This document shows, piece after piece, positions 35,717-43,471 of a stretch of DNA of 64,000 nucleotides (position 1 is its first letter; every line of letters begins with the position of its first letter). Under the pieces are notes generated by a model. It made no database searches and was not told the DNA's origin. It saw only the letters and a program-made list of their open reading frames with translations. The DNA is from DAHUYF01 sp035509275 (lineage in GTDB: Bacteria > Pseudomonadota > Alphaproteobacteria > ATCC43930 > CGMCC-115725). The stretch spans positions 62,001-126,000 of the forward strand of contig DATJLU010000117.1 in the NCBI GenBank assembly GCA_035509275.1, read 5' to 3'. The position numbers were made by a program, and so were the translations under genes.

Positions 35717-37516
35717 ATGAGAACGATCTGCCGATATCGCCGCGAGAGGCACTTTCCCCAGCCCCCGGAGGTGGTCTGGCCGATCGTCGCCGATACGGCG
35801 CGGATCAACGAGTTGAGCGGTACTCCTCCGTATTCGGTTGAGGAGGAGACCGACGCCGACGGCCGCGTCCGGCGCATCGCCAGCGTCAAGCTCGGGCCGC
35901 TGACCATCCGCTGGGAAGAAGGCTTCAGCGAGTGGCAGGAGAACCGCCGCATGGTGCAGCGGCGCGATTTCCGCTCGGGGCCGATCGGCCACTTCGAGGC
36001 CCGGTTGGAGCTGTTCCCGGAAGGGACGGGCACTCGCGCCGTGTTCGCGAGCGATGTCGAATGCCTCGGCGTCCTGGGCCTCGCCGCGAATTGGTTCGGC
36101 GTCATTTCGCGCGAGGGCGACAAGCGCCTCGCCGCGATCGAGCGTCTGATCCGCGAGGCCGGCGACAGCGACGGCGCGGCCGCCGGCAGCAGCGAGCGCG
36201 ACCTCGTCGAGCCCGCGGGGCGCGCCCGCCTCGATGCGCTCGCCGCGCCGCTCGAGGCGGATCCGGCCGCGCATGGCCTCGCGCCGAAGCTGTTGGACCT
36301 TCTTCACCATGCGCCCGATGTGGCGCTGCGCAGCCTCCGGCCGCTCGCCATCGCGCGCGCCTGGAAGGTCGAGGGCGATGCCGTGATCGAGCTCTTTCTC
36401 GCGGCGCAGGCGCGCGGCATCCTGACGATGGGCTGGGACCTGCTGTGTCCGCGCTGCCGCGGCGCCAAGGCGCGCGTGCGCTTCCTGCACGAATTGCCCA
36501 AAGGCGCTCACTGCCCCTCCTGCAACATCGATTACGAGCGGGATTTCACCCGCAATGTCGAGCTGACCTTCCGGCCGGAGCCGTGGCTGCGGGTGCTGCC
36601 GCAAGGCGAATACTGTCTCCTTGGGCAAGGCTCGACGCCGCATGTGAAGTTCCAGGCCGAGGTCAAGGCGGGGCAGAGCGCCGCTTTCGCGCTGTCGCTG
36701 CCGCCCGGGGTCTATCGCTTCCGCACCGTCGAGGCCGGCCCCGCCGCCGATGTCGAGCTCGGCGCCGACGGGATGATCCCCGAGCTGCACTGGGTCGAGG
36801 CGGGGATCGAGCTCGGCACGCCAGGCCGCAAGGGCGAGCTCTTCATCCGCAACGACAGCGGACGCGCCCGGTTCTTCGTCGTCGAGGATCGCAACTGGGC
36901 CAGGGACGCGCTCACCGGCGAGCGCGTCATCGCGCTGCCGGCGTTTCGCCGCCTCTGCCCCGAGCAATTGCTGCGGCCCGGCGACGATGCGGAGATCGGC
37001 AGCGTCACCATCATGTTCACCGACATCAAGGGCTCGACGCAGCTCTATCAGCAGCTCGGCGACGCCACCGCCTATCGCCTCGTGCGCGAGCATTTCGCTT
37101 TCCTGTCCGAGCGCGTCCAGCGTCACAACGGCTTCGTCGTCAAGACCGTGGGCGATGCCGTCATGGCCGCTTTCCACGATCCCGCCGATGCGATGCGGGC
37201 CGCGCTCTCGATCCAGGACGAGGTGGCGGCGTTCAATCGCGGCCGCGGTGATGCCCCGGTCGTGCTGAAGCTCGGCCTCCATGCCGGCCCCTGCATCGCG
37301 GTCACCACGGCGGATGTGCTCGACTATTTCGGCTCGACGGTGAATGCGGCATCGCGCCTCGAACAGCAATGCCGCGGCGGCGAGATCGTGCTGTCGGCAG
37401 CGGTGCTCGCCGATGCCGCCGCGCGCCGCGTCATCGCCGGACGCAACGCCGTCGAGGACGAGATGGTGCTGCGCGGCCTCAGCGGACCCTTCCGGTTCTG
37501 CCGTCTGGCGCCTTGA
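35717..37516 (+). CDS. Class III adenylate/guanylate cyclase with SRPBCC-like and DUF5939-type N-terminus
   Basis: A 599-aa cytoplasmic cyclase. The N-terminal part (about 1-150) resembles a START/SRPBCC fold (ERHFPQPPEVVWPIVADTARINEL), followed by a region like DUF5939 with a zinc-ribbon-like pair CPRCRG and CPSCNIDYERDF (about 250-280). The catalytic domain is at about 430-590. The metal-binding Asp pair (IMFTDIKGST, TVGDAVMAAF), the substrate Lys (FVVKTVGD), and DYFGSTVNAASRLE with the purine-contacting Asp and transition-state Arg are all present, so it should be active; Lys/Asp favours ATP. The start is the Met of MRTICRYR; an earlier one at 35645 lies in the repeat. Confidence 0.87.
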   Translation: MRTICRYRRERHFPQPPEVVWPIVADTARINELSGTPPYSVEEETDADGRVRRIASVKLGPLTIRWEEGFSEWQENRRMVQRRDFRSGPIGHFEARLELFPEGTGTRAVFASDVECLGVLGLAANWFGVISREGDKRLAAIERLIREAGDSDGAAAGSSERDLVEPAGRARLDALAAPLEADPAAHGLAPKLLDLLHHAPDVALRSLRPLAIARAWKVEGDAVIELFLAAQARGILTMGWDLLCPRCRGAKARVRFLHELPKGAHCPSCNIDYERDFTRNVELTFRPEPWLRVLPQGEYCLLGQGSTPHVKFQAEVKAGQSAAFALSLPPGVYRFRTVEAGPAADVELGADGMIPELHWVEAGIELGTPGRKGELFIRNDSGRARFFVVEDRNWARDALTGERVIALPAFRRLCPEQLLRPGDDAEIGSVTIMFTDIKGSTQLYQQLGDATAYRLVREHFAFLSERVQRHNGFVVKTVGDAVMAAFHDPADAMRAALSIQDEVAAFNRGRGDAPVVLKLGLHAGPCIAVTTADVLDYFGSTVNAASRLEQQCRGGEIVLSAAVLADAAARRVIAGRNAVEDEMVLRGLSGPFRFCRLAP

Positions 37517-37532
37517 TGCGAGCGGCGGCGGC

Positions 37533-38672
37533 TCAGAACAATCGGTCCATCAGACCGATCGAGAAATTGACGGGGAGGCCGACGGCGAGGCGCTGGGCGC
37601 GATAAGTCTCCGGCAGGGGCGGCACCGGTGAAGCGTCGTGCAGCATCTTGAGTGCCGCTTCATCGAGGAGGGGAAAGCCGGAGCTTTGGTCGATGCGCGG
37701 GTCGATCACCGTGCCGTCGCGCAGGATGGTGAAGCTGACGACGAGCTGACCCTGTTCCTTCGCCTTTTGCGCCGCTTCGGGATAATGCTTGTAGCGGTTC
37801 AGCCAGCGCCTCAGCTGATCGAGATAGTCATCGCCCGGTCCGGTGACCGGACCATCGCCGACCGCACCATGTCCAGCGCCCTCATCGCCGATACCGGGGC
37901 CGACGGCGCTCGCGATGCCGTTGCCGCTGCCGGGCTCACCCGGCGGCTTGGGTGCGGCGGCACCCCCCACCCCTCCCTCCCCCTCAAGGGGGGAAGAAGA
38001 TGAAGATGAAGCTTGCGAGCCCCTCCCCCCTTGAGGGGGAGGGTTAGGGAGGGGGGTGACGCTGCGCGGTGGCGCGGAGATTGCCGCGACCTGCGCGGCG
38101 CGGTGTGGCGGCGCGGGCTTGCGGCGGGGCGGCGGCGGGAGTGGTTCCGGCGGCGCCGCCTCCACCACTTTTTCGGGGCCCGGCGCCTCCGCCGTGGTGG
38201 CCGGGCTCGGCGCTTCCGTCGGGGTGGCCGGGCTCGGGGCCGGGACGGGCGCGGCTTCCGCCGCCGCGCTGGCGCTGTTGGCCGAAGGCGGCGCGCTTGG
38301 CGCGGCGGCCGGGGAGGGAGGCTCTGCCGGCTCGGCCGCCGCGGCCGCACGAGCAGTCACCGGCTTGGCATCATCGCCGCCCCCTCCGCCAGCGCCCCCT
38401 GCGGCGCCGGCCGCGCCCGGCCCTTCGGTCAGCAGGCTCACCTTCAGCACCGGCGGGGCCGGCGGCGGCGCGAACTGCCACAGCGCCAGCAAGACAAGGG
38501 CGAGGAGCAGGCCGGCATGCGCGAGGAGCGACGCCCAGACCGCCGCGCGCGTCAGCGGCCGCCGGGTGACCGCGCTCGGCTCCGGCGGCGCGTCGCGCGC
38601 GCCGGGGAACAGCGGCGGCCTGGGTCTCCGGCCGCCGCCACCGAGCGACGCTTGGGTCGAATCCTGGCTCAT
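37533..38672 (-). CDS. TonB-like energy transducer
   Basis: A 379-aa protein with an N-terminal cytoplasmic part, one membrane anchor (about 43-65, AVWASLLAHAGLLLALVLLA), a long Pro/Ala-rich periplasmic linker (about 70-290), and a C-terminal TonB domain (YLDQLRRWLNRYKHYPEAA, then VVSFTILRDGTVIDPRI and LLDEAALKMLHDASPVPPLP). It would couple the proton motive force to outer-membrane transport. Residues about 205-238 are encoded by a family 2 palindromic repeat inserted in frame. The open frame extends far upstream, but the start at MSQDSTQ is chosen because it precedes the membrane anchor. Convergent with the cyclase gene, 16 bases apart. Confidence 0.88.
   Translation of the reverse strand: MSQDSTQASLGGGGRRPRPPLFPGARDAPPEPSAVTRRPLTRAAVWASLLAHAGLLLALVLLALWQFAPPPAPPVLKVSLLTEGPGAAGAAGGAGGGGGDDAKPVTARAAAAAEPAEPPSPAAAPSAPPSANSASAAAEAAPVPAPSPATPTEAPSPATTAEAPGPEKVVEAAPPEPLPPPPRRKPAPPHRAAQVAAISAPPRSVTPLPNPPPQGGRGSQASSSSSSPLEGEGGVGGAAAPKPPGEPGSGNGIASAVGPGIGDEGAGHGAVGDGPVTGPGDDYLDQLRRWLNRYKHYPEAAQKAKEQGQLVVSFTILRDGTVIDPRIDQSSGFPLLDEAALKMLHDASPVPPLPETYRAQRLAVGLPVNFSIGLMDRLF
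37961..38058. repeat. Family 2 palindromic repeat inside tonB
   Basis: A long inverted repeat starting CACCCCCCACCCCTCCC and ending GGGTTAGGGAGGGGGGTG, with inner CCCCCTCAAGGGGG and CCCCCTTGAGGGGG units around a Ser-coding GAAGATGAAGATGAA stretch. It is in frame with tonB and encodes PLPNPPPQGGRG ... PLEGEGGVGG in the linker. Such translated palindromes are known in alphaproteobacteria. Confidence 0.8.
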
Positions 38673-38792
38673 GCCGTGACAAACGCCGCTCCCCCCACGG
38701 CGTGGCCTCTCCCCTTGTTTCCGGCGGCGATCGCAGTAAAGACTAGCCGCACCAGCGGCAGCGGGCCAGCGATCACAAGGGAGAGGCGCATC

Positions 38793-39797
38793 ATGAAGGT
38801 CGTCATCACCGGCGGTACCGGCTTCATCGGCCGGCGCCTGGCGCAGCGCCTGCTGCAGCGCGGCATGCTCATCGGCCCGGGCGGGCGGGAGACGGCGATC
38901 GACGAGCTGGTGCTGTTCGACAATGTCCCGGCCAACCCGCCGCTTGCGCCCAACAATCGCTTGAAGGTCGTCACCGGCGACATCGCCGATGCCGCCACCC
39001 TGCGCCAGCTCATCGACAAATCGACGGGCACGGTCTTCCATCTCGCCGCAGTGGTGAGCGGCCAAGCCGAGGCCGACACCGATATCGGCTATCGCGTCAA
39101 CCTCGACGGCACGCGCGCCGTGCTCGAGACCTGCCGCGCCCTCGGCACGGCGCCGCGCCTCGTCTTCGCCAGCTCGCTGGCGGTCTATGGCGGCGACATG
39201 CCACCGGCGATCGCCGACGACACGCCGCTGACGCCGCAAACCTCTTACGGCACGCAGAAGGCGATCGGCGAGCTGCTGGTCAACGATTACAGCCGCAAGG
39301 GCTATATCGACGGCCGTTGCCTCAGGCTGCCCACCATCGTGGTGCGGCCGGGGCGTCCCAACCGCGCCGCTTCCACCTGGGTCTCGTCGCTCTTCCGCGA
39401 GCCGCTCAGCGGCGTCGAGGTGGTTTGCCCGGTGTCGCGAGAGTCGGTGATGGCCTGTCTCTCGCCGCGCCGCCTCGTCGCCGCGATCGAGCGCGTGCAC
39501 GATCTGCCGGCGGCCGGCTTCGGCTTTAGCCGGACCGTGCTGCTGCCGGGCATCTCGGTGACCGTCAGCGAGATGGTCGAGGCGCTGCGCCGCGCCGGCG
39601 GCGAAGCGGCGGTCAAGCGCATCCGCTGGGAGCCCGACGCCGTGATCCAGAAGATCGTCGATGGTTGGCCGCGCGCCATCGTGGCAAAGCGCGCACAAAG
39701 CCTCGGCATTGCCGGCGATGCCGATATCGACGAGATCGTTCAAGGCTTCATCGAAGACGATCTGCCGGCGCAGAAGCAATTGGCGGCGATGGGATAG
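38793..39797 (+). CDS. NAD-dependent epimerase/dehydratase, DenD-like (D-erythronate dehydrogenase family)
   Basis: A 334-aa extended SDR. The cofactor motif is ITGGTGFIGRRLAQ, and the catalytic Tyr-Lys lies in TSYGTQKAIGE. RLPTIVVRPGRPNRAAS and FREPLSGVEVVCPV match the D-erythronate dehydrogenase (DenD) group, which oxidises C4 sugar acids in tetronate catabolism. No DenK or OtnC partner gene is adjacent; the nearest sugar-acid gene is the UxaA-type dehydratase at 41764. AAGGGAGAGGCGC gives the start. It is divergent from tonB and followed by a 63-aa gene after 38 bases. Confidence 0.82.
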   Translation: MKVVITGGTGFIGRRLAQRLLQRGMLIGPGGRETAIDELVLFDNVPANPPLAPNNRLKVVTGDIADAATLRQLIDKSTGTVFHLAAVVSGQAEADTDIGYRVNLDGTRAVLETCRALGTAPRLVFASSLAVYGGDMPPAIADDTPLTPQTSYGTQKAIGELLVNDYSRKGYIDGRCLRLPTIVVRPGRPNRAASTWVSSLFREPLSGVEVVCPVSRESVMACLSPRRLVAAIERVHDLPAAGFGFSRTVLLPGISVTVSEMVEALRRAGGEAAVKRIRWEPDAVIQKIVDGWPRAIVAKRAQSLGIAGDADIDEIVQGFIEDDLPAQKQLAAMG

Positions 39798-39835
39798 ACC
39801 AGAGACATGCCGCTCGTGCGGCGATGGGAGGCGAG

Positions 39836-40027
39836 ATGACAAAGCTGACGGTGAAAGGCGAAGAGGTCGAGGTGTCGGTCGCGCGCGTCGCGCGGATGGC
39901 CGACCGCATGTTTCGGCTCGGCGGCGAAGGGCGCTCCAAGAACTATGCGGAGAAAGCGCGCCAGCGCCTCGAGGCCGGCCCGGTGCGGAAGGATGATGTC
40001 GCGATCGTGCTCGCTGCGGGCGGCTGA
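39836..40027 (+). CDS. Small hypothetical protein (63 aa)
   Basis: A small basic protein starting MTKLTVKGEEVEVSVARVAR. It contains a beta-strand-like N-terminus and a helical middle (RMADRMFRLGGEGRSKNYAEKA) and ends DDVAIVLAAGG. GGGAGGCG precedes the ATG at 6 bases, and the charge and codon pattern look like a real gene. It probably shares the DenD transcript. No function recognised. Confidence 0.6.
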   Translation: MTKLTVKGEEVEVSVARVARMADRMFRLGGEGRSKNYAEKARQRLEAGPVRKDDVAIVLAAGG

Positions 40028-40190
40028 GCGCACATCCGTCGCGCGGCGGGCCCCCCGATCCCACACGCATTCGTGATGCCCGCTCGACATCGACGGCAGC
40101 GGCGCAAGCGCTAGAGTCGCTGGCGCGGCCCTGCTAGAGTGCCGAGCAACAATCGGGCTGCTGGCTCGTATTCAGGGAACGGAGGGCTTC

Positions 40191-40988
40191 ATGGCAGAAC
40201 TGGCTTTGACCAGCGGCCGCAGCCGGCTCGCGCGTACTGTGCCTTGGCTGGGCCTTGCGTTGGCGGTGCTGGCGGCCGTGCTGCTGGCGCTGGCGCCGCT
40301 AGGCTGGCGCCTCGGCCTTTGGAACTTCCGCACCTCGTTCTGGTATCTGATGGAGCCGTCGGTCTTCGTCGGCGCCGCCGGCTTCCTCTTCTCGCTCGGA
40401 GCGCTCGCCTGGTGGCGCGGCATGCGCGGCGGGGCACGGCTCGCGGCGCTGCTCGGCATCATCGGCGGCGCGCTCTTCGTCTATTACCCGCTCCAGTTCT
40501 ACGCCAAGGTCGCGCCGCTGCCCTTCATCCACAACACGCCGCTGCCGCGCATCCACGACATCACCACCGATCCCGCGAACCCGCCGCAATTCGCCGCGAC
40601 CTTGGCGGCGCGCGCGGCGGAGAACGGCGCTTCCCCGGCCTATGGCGGCGCCTCGCTCGCCGCACAGCAGCGCGCCGGGTATCCCGACATCGTGCCGCTC
40701 GAGACGACGCTGGCGCCGGCCGAGGCCTTTCAACGCGCGCTCAAGACCGCCGAAGGCATGACGCGCTGGACGATCGTCAAAGCCGATCCCGCGGCAGGCA
40801 CGATCGAAGGCAGCGCCCACTCGCTCTTCATGGGCTTCACCGACGATTTCGTCATCCGCGTCACGCCCGACGGCAGCGGCAGCCGCGTCGATATGCGCTC
40901 GGAGAGCCGTCAGGGGATCAGCGATTTCGGCGTCAACGCGGCGCGCATCCGCAGCTATATGGCGGCGCTGAAGACGCAGCTGGGATAG
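40191..40988 (+). CDS. DUF1499 family membrane protein (first of two)
   Basis: A 265-aa protein with about three N-terminal membrane segments (about 17-40, 55-77, 83-103) and a C-terminal DUF1499 domain (about 110-265), with NTPLPRIHDITTDPANPPQF, AEGMTRWTIV, and TDDFVIRVTPDGSGSRVDMRSESRQGISDFGVNAARI. The function of DUF1499 is not established. It is followed after 4 bases by a second DUF1499 gene, evidently a tandem duplicate. Confidence 0.85.
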   Translation: MAELALTSGRSRLARTVPWLGLALAVLAAVLLALAPLGWRLGLWNFRTSFWYLMEPSVFVGAAGFLFSLGALAWWRGMRGGARLAALLGIIGGALFVYYPLQFYAKVAPLPFIHNTPLPRIHDITTDPANPPQFAATLAARAAENGASPAYGGASLAAQQRAGYPDIVPLETTLAPAEAFQRALKTAEGMTRWTIVKADPAAGTIEGSAHSLFMGFTDDFVIRVTPDGSGSRVDMRSESRQGISDFGVNAARIRSYMAALKTQLG

Positions 40989-40992
40989 CGGC

Positions 40993-41730
40993 GTGCTCGC
41001 CGAGGCCGCGGCGCATGCCGCGGCGATCCTCATCCTGGCGATGGCGCTCGCCATGCTGGCGGCGCCGCTGGGCTATCGTCTCCGCCTCTGGTCGGCGCTC
41101 ACCGCGCTCACCCAGGTGACGGCGCTCGGCGTGGTCACAGGCGGCCTTGCCGCGGTGCTGGCGCTGGTCTCGCTCGCGGCCGGCGGTTGGCGCGTCGGGC
41201 CGGGCACCACCGCGATGCTGCTGGCGATCGTTCTGGCGGGCGTCGCCGCGGTGGCGCAGCCGCTGCGTGTCAAGCGCATCGCGCGATTGCTGCCGTTCAA
41301 CGATGTGAGCACCGATACTGCGACGGCGCCGGCCTTCGAGGCGTTGTTGCCGCTGCGCCGCGCGGAGCTGCCGGACGCTGCCGCGGCTTACGACGGCGCA
41401 ACGCTCGCGGCGCTGCAACAGGCGCGCTATCCCGATCTTGCCGCGTTGCATCTGCCGGCAACGCGGCTCGAGGCCTTCGCGCGAGCGCTGGAGGCGGCCA
41501 AGAAAATGGGCTGGAGGATCGTCGCCGAGGATCCGACGCGCGGCCGCATCGAGGCCTATGATCGCACGCGCTGGTACGGCTTCATCGACGACGTCGTCAT
41601 CCGGCTCGTAGCGGAAGGCGCCGGCACGCGGCTCGACATGCGCTCGGCGAGCCGCGTCGGACGCTCCGATCTCGGCAAGAACGCCGCGCGCATCCGGCAG
41701 TATTGGGCGATGCTCGAGCGGAAAGCTTAG
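40993..41730 (+). CDS. DUF1499 family membrane protein (second of two)
   Basis: A 245-aa paralogue of the preceding gene with the same layout: N-terminal membrane segments (about 10-32, 39-65, 75-92) and a DUF1499 domain with FNDVSTDTATAPAFEAL, AAKKMGWRIVAEDPTRGRIEAY and DDVVIRLVAEGAGTRLDMRSASRVGRSDLGKNAARI. The start codon is GTG, 4 bases after the first gene's stop, so the two are cotranscribed. Confidence 0.82.
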   Translation: MLAEAAAHAAAILILAMALAMLAAPLGYRLRLWSALTALTQVTALGVVTGGLAAVLALVSLAAGGWRVGPGTTAMLLAIVLAGVAAVAQPLRVKRIARLLPFNDVSTDTATAPAFEALLPLRRAELPDAAAAYDGATLAALQQARYPDLAALHLPATRLEAFARALEAAKKMGWRIVAEDPTRGRIEAYDRTRWYGFIDDVVIRLVAEGAGTRLDMRSASRVGRSDLGKNAARIRQYWAMLERKA

Positions 41731-41763
41731 CGAGGCTGTAATTCCACCAGCCGAGCCGAGCGC

Positions 41764-43284
41764 TTACATCACCGCGCCCAATTGCCACGGCGTGAACTCT
41801 TCTTCGCCGATGCCGAGCGCTTCGCTCTTGGTCTGCTGGCCGGAGGCGGTGGCAAGCACGAGATCGAAGATCCGCTGGCCGATCTCCTGCACCGAGGCTT
41901 TGCCTTCGGCGATCGGGCCGCAATCGATGTCCATGTCGTCGGTCATCCGGCGATAGAGCGGCGTATTGGTGGCAAGCTTGAGGCTCGGCGCCGGCTTGCA
42001 GCCGAAGACCGAGCCGCGCCCGGTGGTGAAGCAGATGAGGTTGGCGCCGCCCGCGACCTGCCCCGTCGCCGACACCGGGTCGTAGCCGGGCGTGTCCATG
42101 AAGACGAAGCCCTTGGTGTTGATCGGCTCGGCGTAGCGGTAGACTTCGACCAGGTTGGTAGTGCCGCCTTTGGCGACGGCGCCGAGCGATTTCTCGAGAA
42201 TGCTGGTGAGGCCGCCGGCCTTGTTGCCGGGCGAGGGGTTGTTGTTCATCTCGCCGCCGGTCTTCGCGGTGTACTCCTCCCACCAGCGGATGCGTTCGAC
42301 CAGCTTCTCGCCGATAGCGCGGCTCGCCGCCCGCCGCGTCAGCAGATGCTCGGCGCCGTAGATTTCCGGCGTTTCCGATAGCACCGCCGCACCGCCATGC
42401 CGCACCAGCAAATCGACGCAAGCGCCGAGCGCGGGATTGGCGGTGATGCCGGAATAGCCGTCCGAGCCGCCGCATTGCAGCGCCAGGGTCAGATGGCTCG
42501 CCGGTAGGGTCTGCCGCCGCGCGCGGTTCGCCTCGGGCAGCATCTCGCGGAGCCGCGCCGCGCCCTCGCGCACCGTCTTGGCCGTGCCGCCCGTGTCCTG
42601 GATGGTCATGGTGTGGAGGAAGGGACCGGTCTCGAGCCCCTCGGCCGCCAGAAGCCCGCCGATCTGGTTGGCCTCGCAGCCCAGCCCCAGGATCAGCACG
42701 CCGGCGAAATTCGGGTGACGCGCATAGCCGGCGATCGTGCGCCGCAGCACGTCCATCGCCTCGCCTTCGCTCGCCATGCCGCAGCCGGTGCCGTGGCCCA
42801 AAGCGACGACGCCGTCGACATGCGGAAAATCGGCGAGCGCGCCGCCGCGAAACTGGTCGGCGATGAGCTTCGCTGCGGTCGCCGAGCAATTGACGCTGGT
42901 GAGGACGCCGAGATAGTTGCGCGTCGCGGCGCGGCCATCGCTGCGCAGAATGCCCTCGAAGGTCGCGCGCTTGGCGTCCGGAACCATCGCCGTCGGCTTC
43001 GCATCGGCGCAAAAGGCGTAATCGCGGGCGAAATTGCCCATTGCCAGGTTATGCGTGTGGACATGCTCGCCCGGGGCGATGTCGGCGGTGGCGAAGCCGA
43101 TGATCTGGTTGTATTTGCGCACCGGCTCACCCTTGGCGATCGGCGCCGTCGCCACCTTGTGCCCCGCCGGCACGTGGCCGCGGCAGGCGATCTTCTCTTC
43201 GGCGATGGCGGTGTTGGGCAGGAGATCGGCGCGCGCGACGACGACGTTGTCGGCCGGGCTCAAGCGGATGGCGAGCGGCAGCAT
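41764..43284 (-). CDS. UxaA/GarD family sugar-acid dehydratase
   Basis: A 506-aa dehydratase of the altronate/galactarate family, which uses ferrous iron to make 2-keto-3-deoxy acids. The N-terminal SAF-type domain (about 1-95, with RLSPADNVVVARADLLPN and GHKVATAPI) is fused to the large catalytic domain (about 110-506), with GRAATRNYLGVLTSVNCSA, GTGCGMASEGE, LGLGCEANQIG, LALQCGGSDGYSGITANPALG and GFVFMDTPGYDP. The start MLPLAIRL is preceded by GGAGG; the upstream frame is not used. The substrate could be altronate, galactarate or another hexarate/hexonate. It is convergent with the DUF1499 pair. Confidence 0.9.
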   Translation of the reverse strand: MLPLAIRLSPADNVVVARADLLPNTAIAEEKIACRGHVPAGHKVATAPIAKGEPVRKYNQIIGFATADIAPGEHVHTHNLAMGNFARDYAFCADAKPTAMVPDAKRATFEGILRSDGRAATRNYLGVLTSVNCSATAAKLIADQFRGGALADFPHVDGVVALGHGTGCGMASEGEAMDVLRRTIAGYARHPNFAGVLILGLGCEANQIGGLLAAEGLETGPFLHTMTIQDTGGTAKTVREGAARLREMLPEANRARRQTLPASHLTLALQCGGSDGYSGITANPALGACVDLLVRHGGAAVLSETPEIYGAEHLLTRRAASRAIGEKLVERIRWWEEYTAKTGGEMNNNPSPGNKAGGLTSILEKSLGAVAKGGTTNLVEVYRYAEPINTKGFVFMDTPGYDPVSATGQVAGGANLICFTTGRGSVFGCKPAPSLKLATNTPLYRRMTDDMDIDCGPIAEGKASVQEIGQRIFDLVLATASGQQTKSEALGIGEEEFTPWQLGAVM

Positions 43285-43428
43285 AAGCGGGCCTCCTTCG
43301 GTGGGGGAATTTACAGTCTTCCGCGCCCCCTTCCAAGTAACCCCTTCCGCCGCCAGATGCTGGCCGCCTACGATGCGCTCGCATAACGTGCTGTCGGGAA
43401 GATGCATATGCGGAGCTGTCCCGACTCG

Positions 43429-43457
43429 GCGCCGGGCCCGCGGCATTGGCCCGGCGC
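43429..43457 (-). terminator. Hairpin after the 43472-44830 gene
   Basis: Perfect 10-base arms GCGCCGGGCC / GGCCCGGCGC with a 9-base loop, beginning 15 bases after the stop codon of the minus-strand gene. It lacks a T-run, so it may be a weak or Rho-assisted terminator, or an RNA-stabilising hairpin. Confidence 0.45.
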
Positions 43458-43471
43458 ACGATGGCGCTGAT

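Noticed and set aside
33503..37369. A 1288-codon open frame antisense to recQ and the cyclase gene
   Set aside because: It mirrors two well-supported genes, is rich in Arg, Gly, Ala and Asp without any motif, and is expected from high-G+C codon bias.
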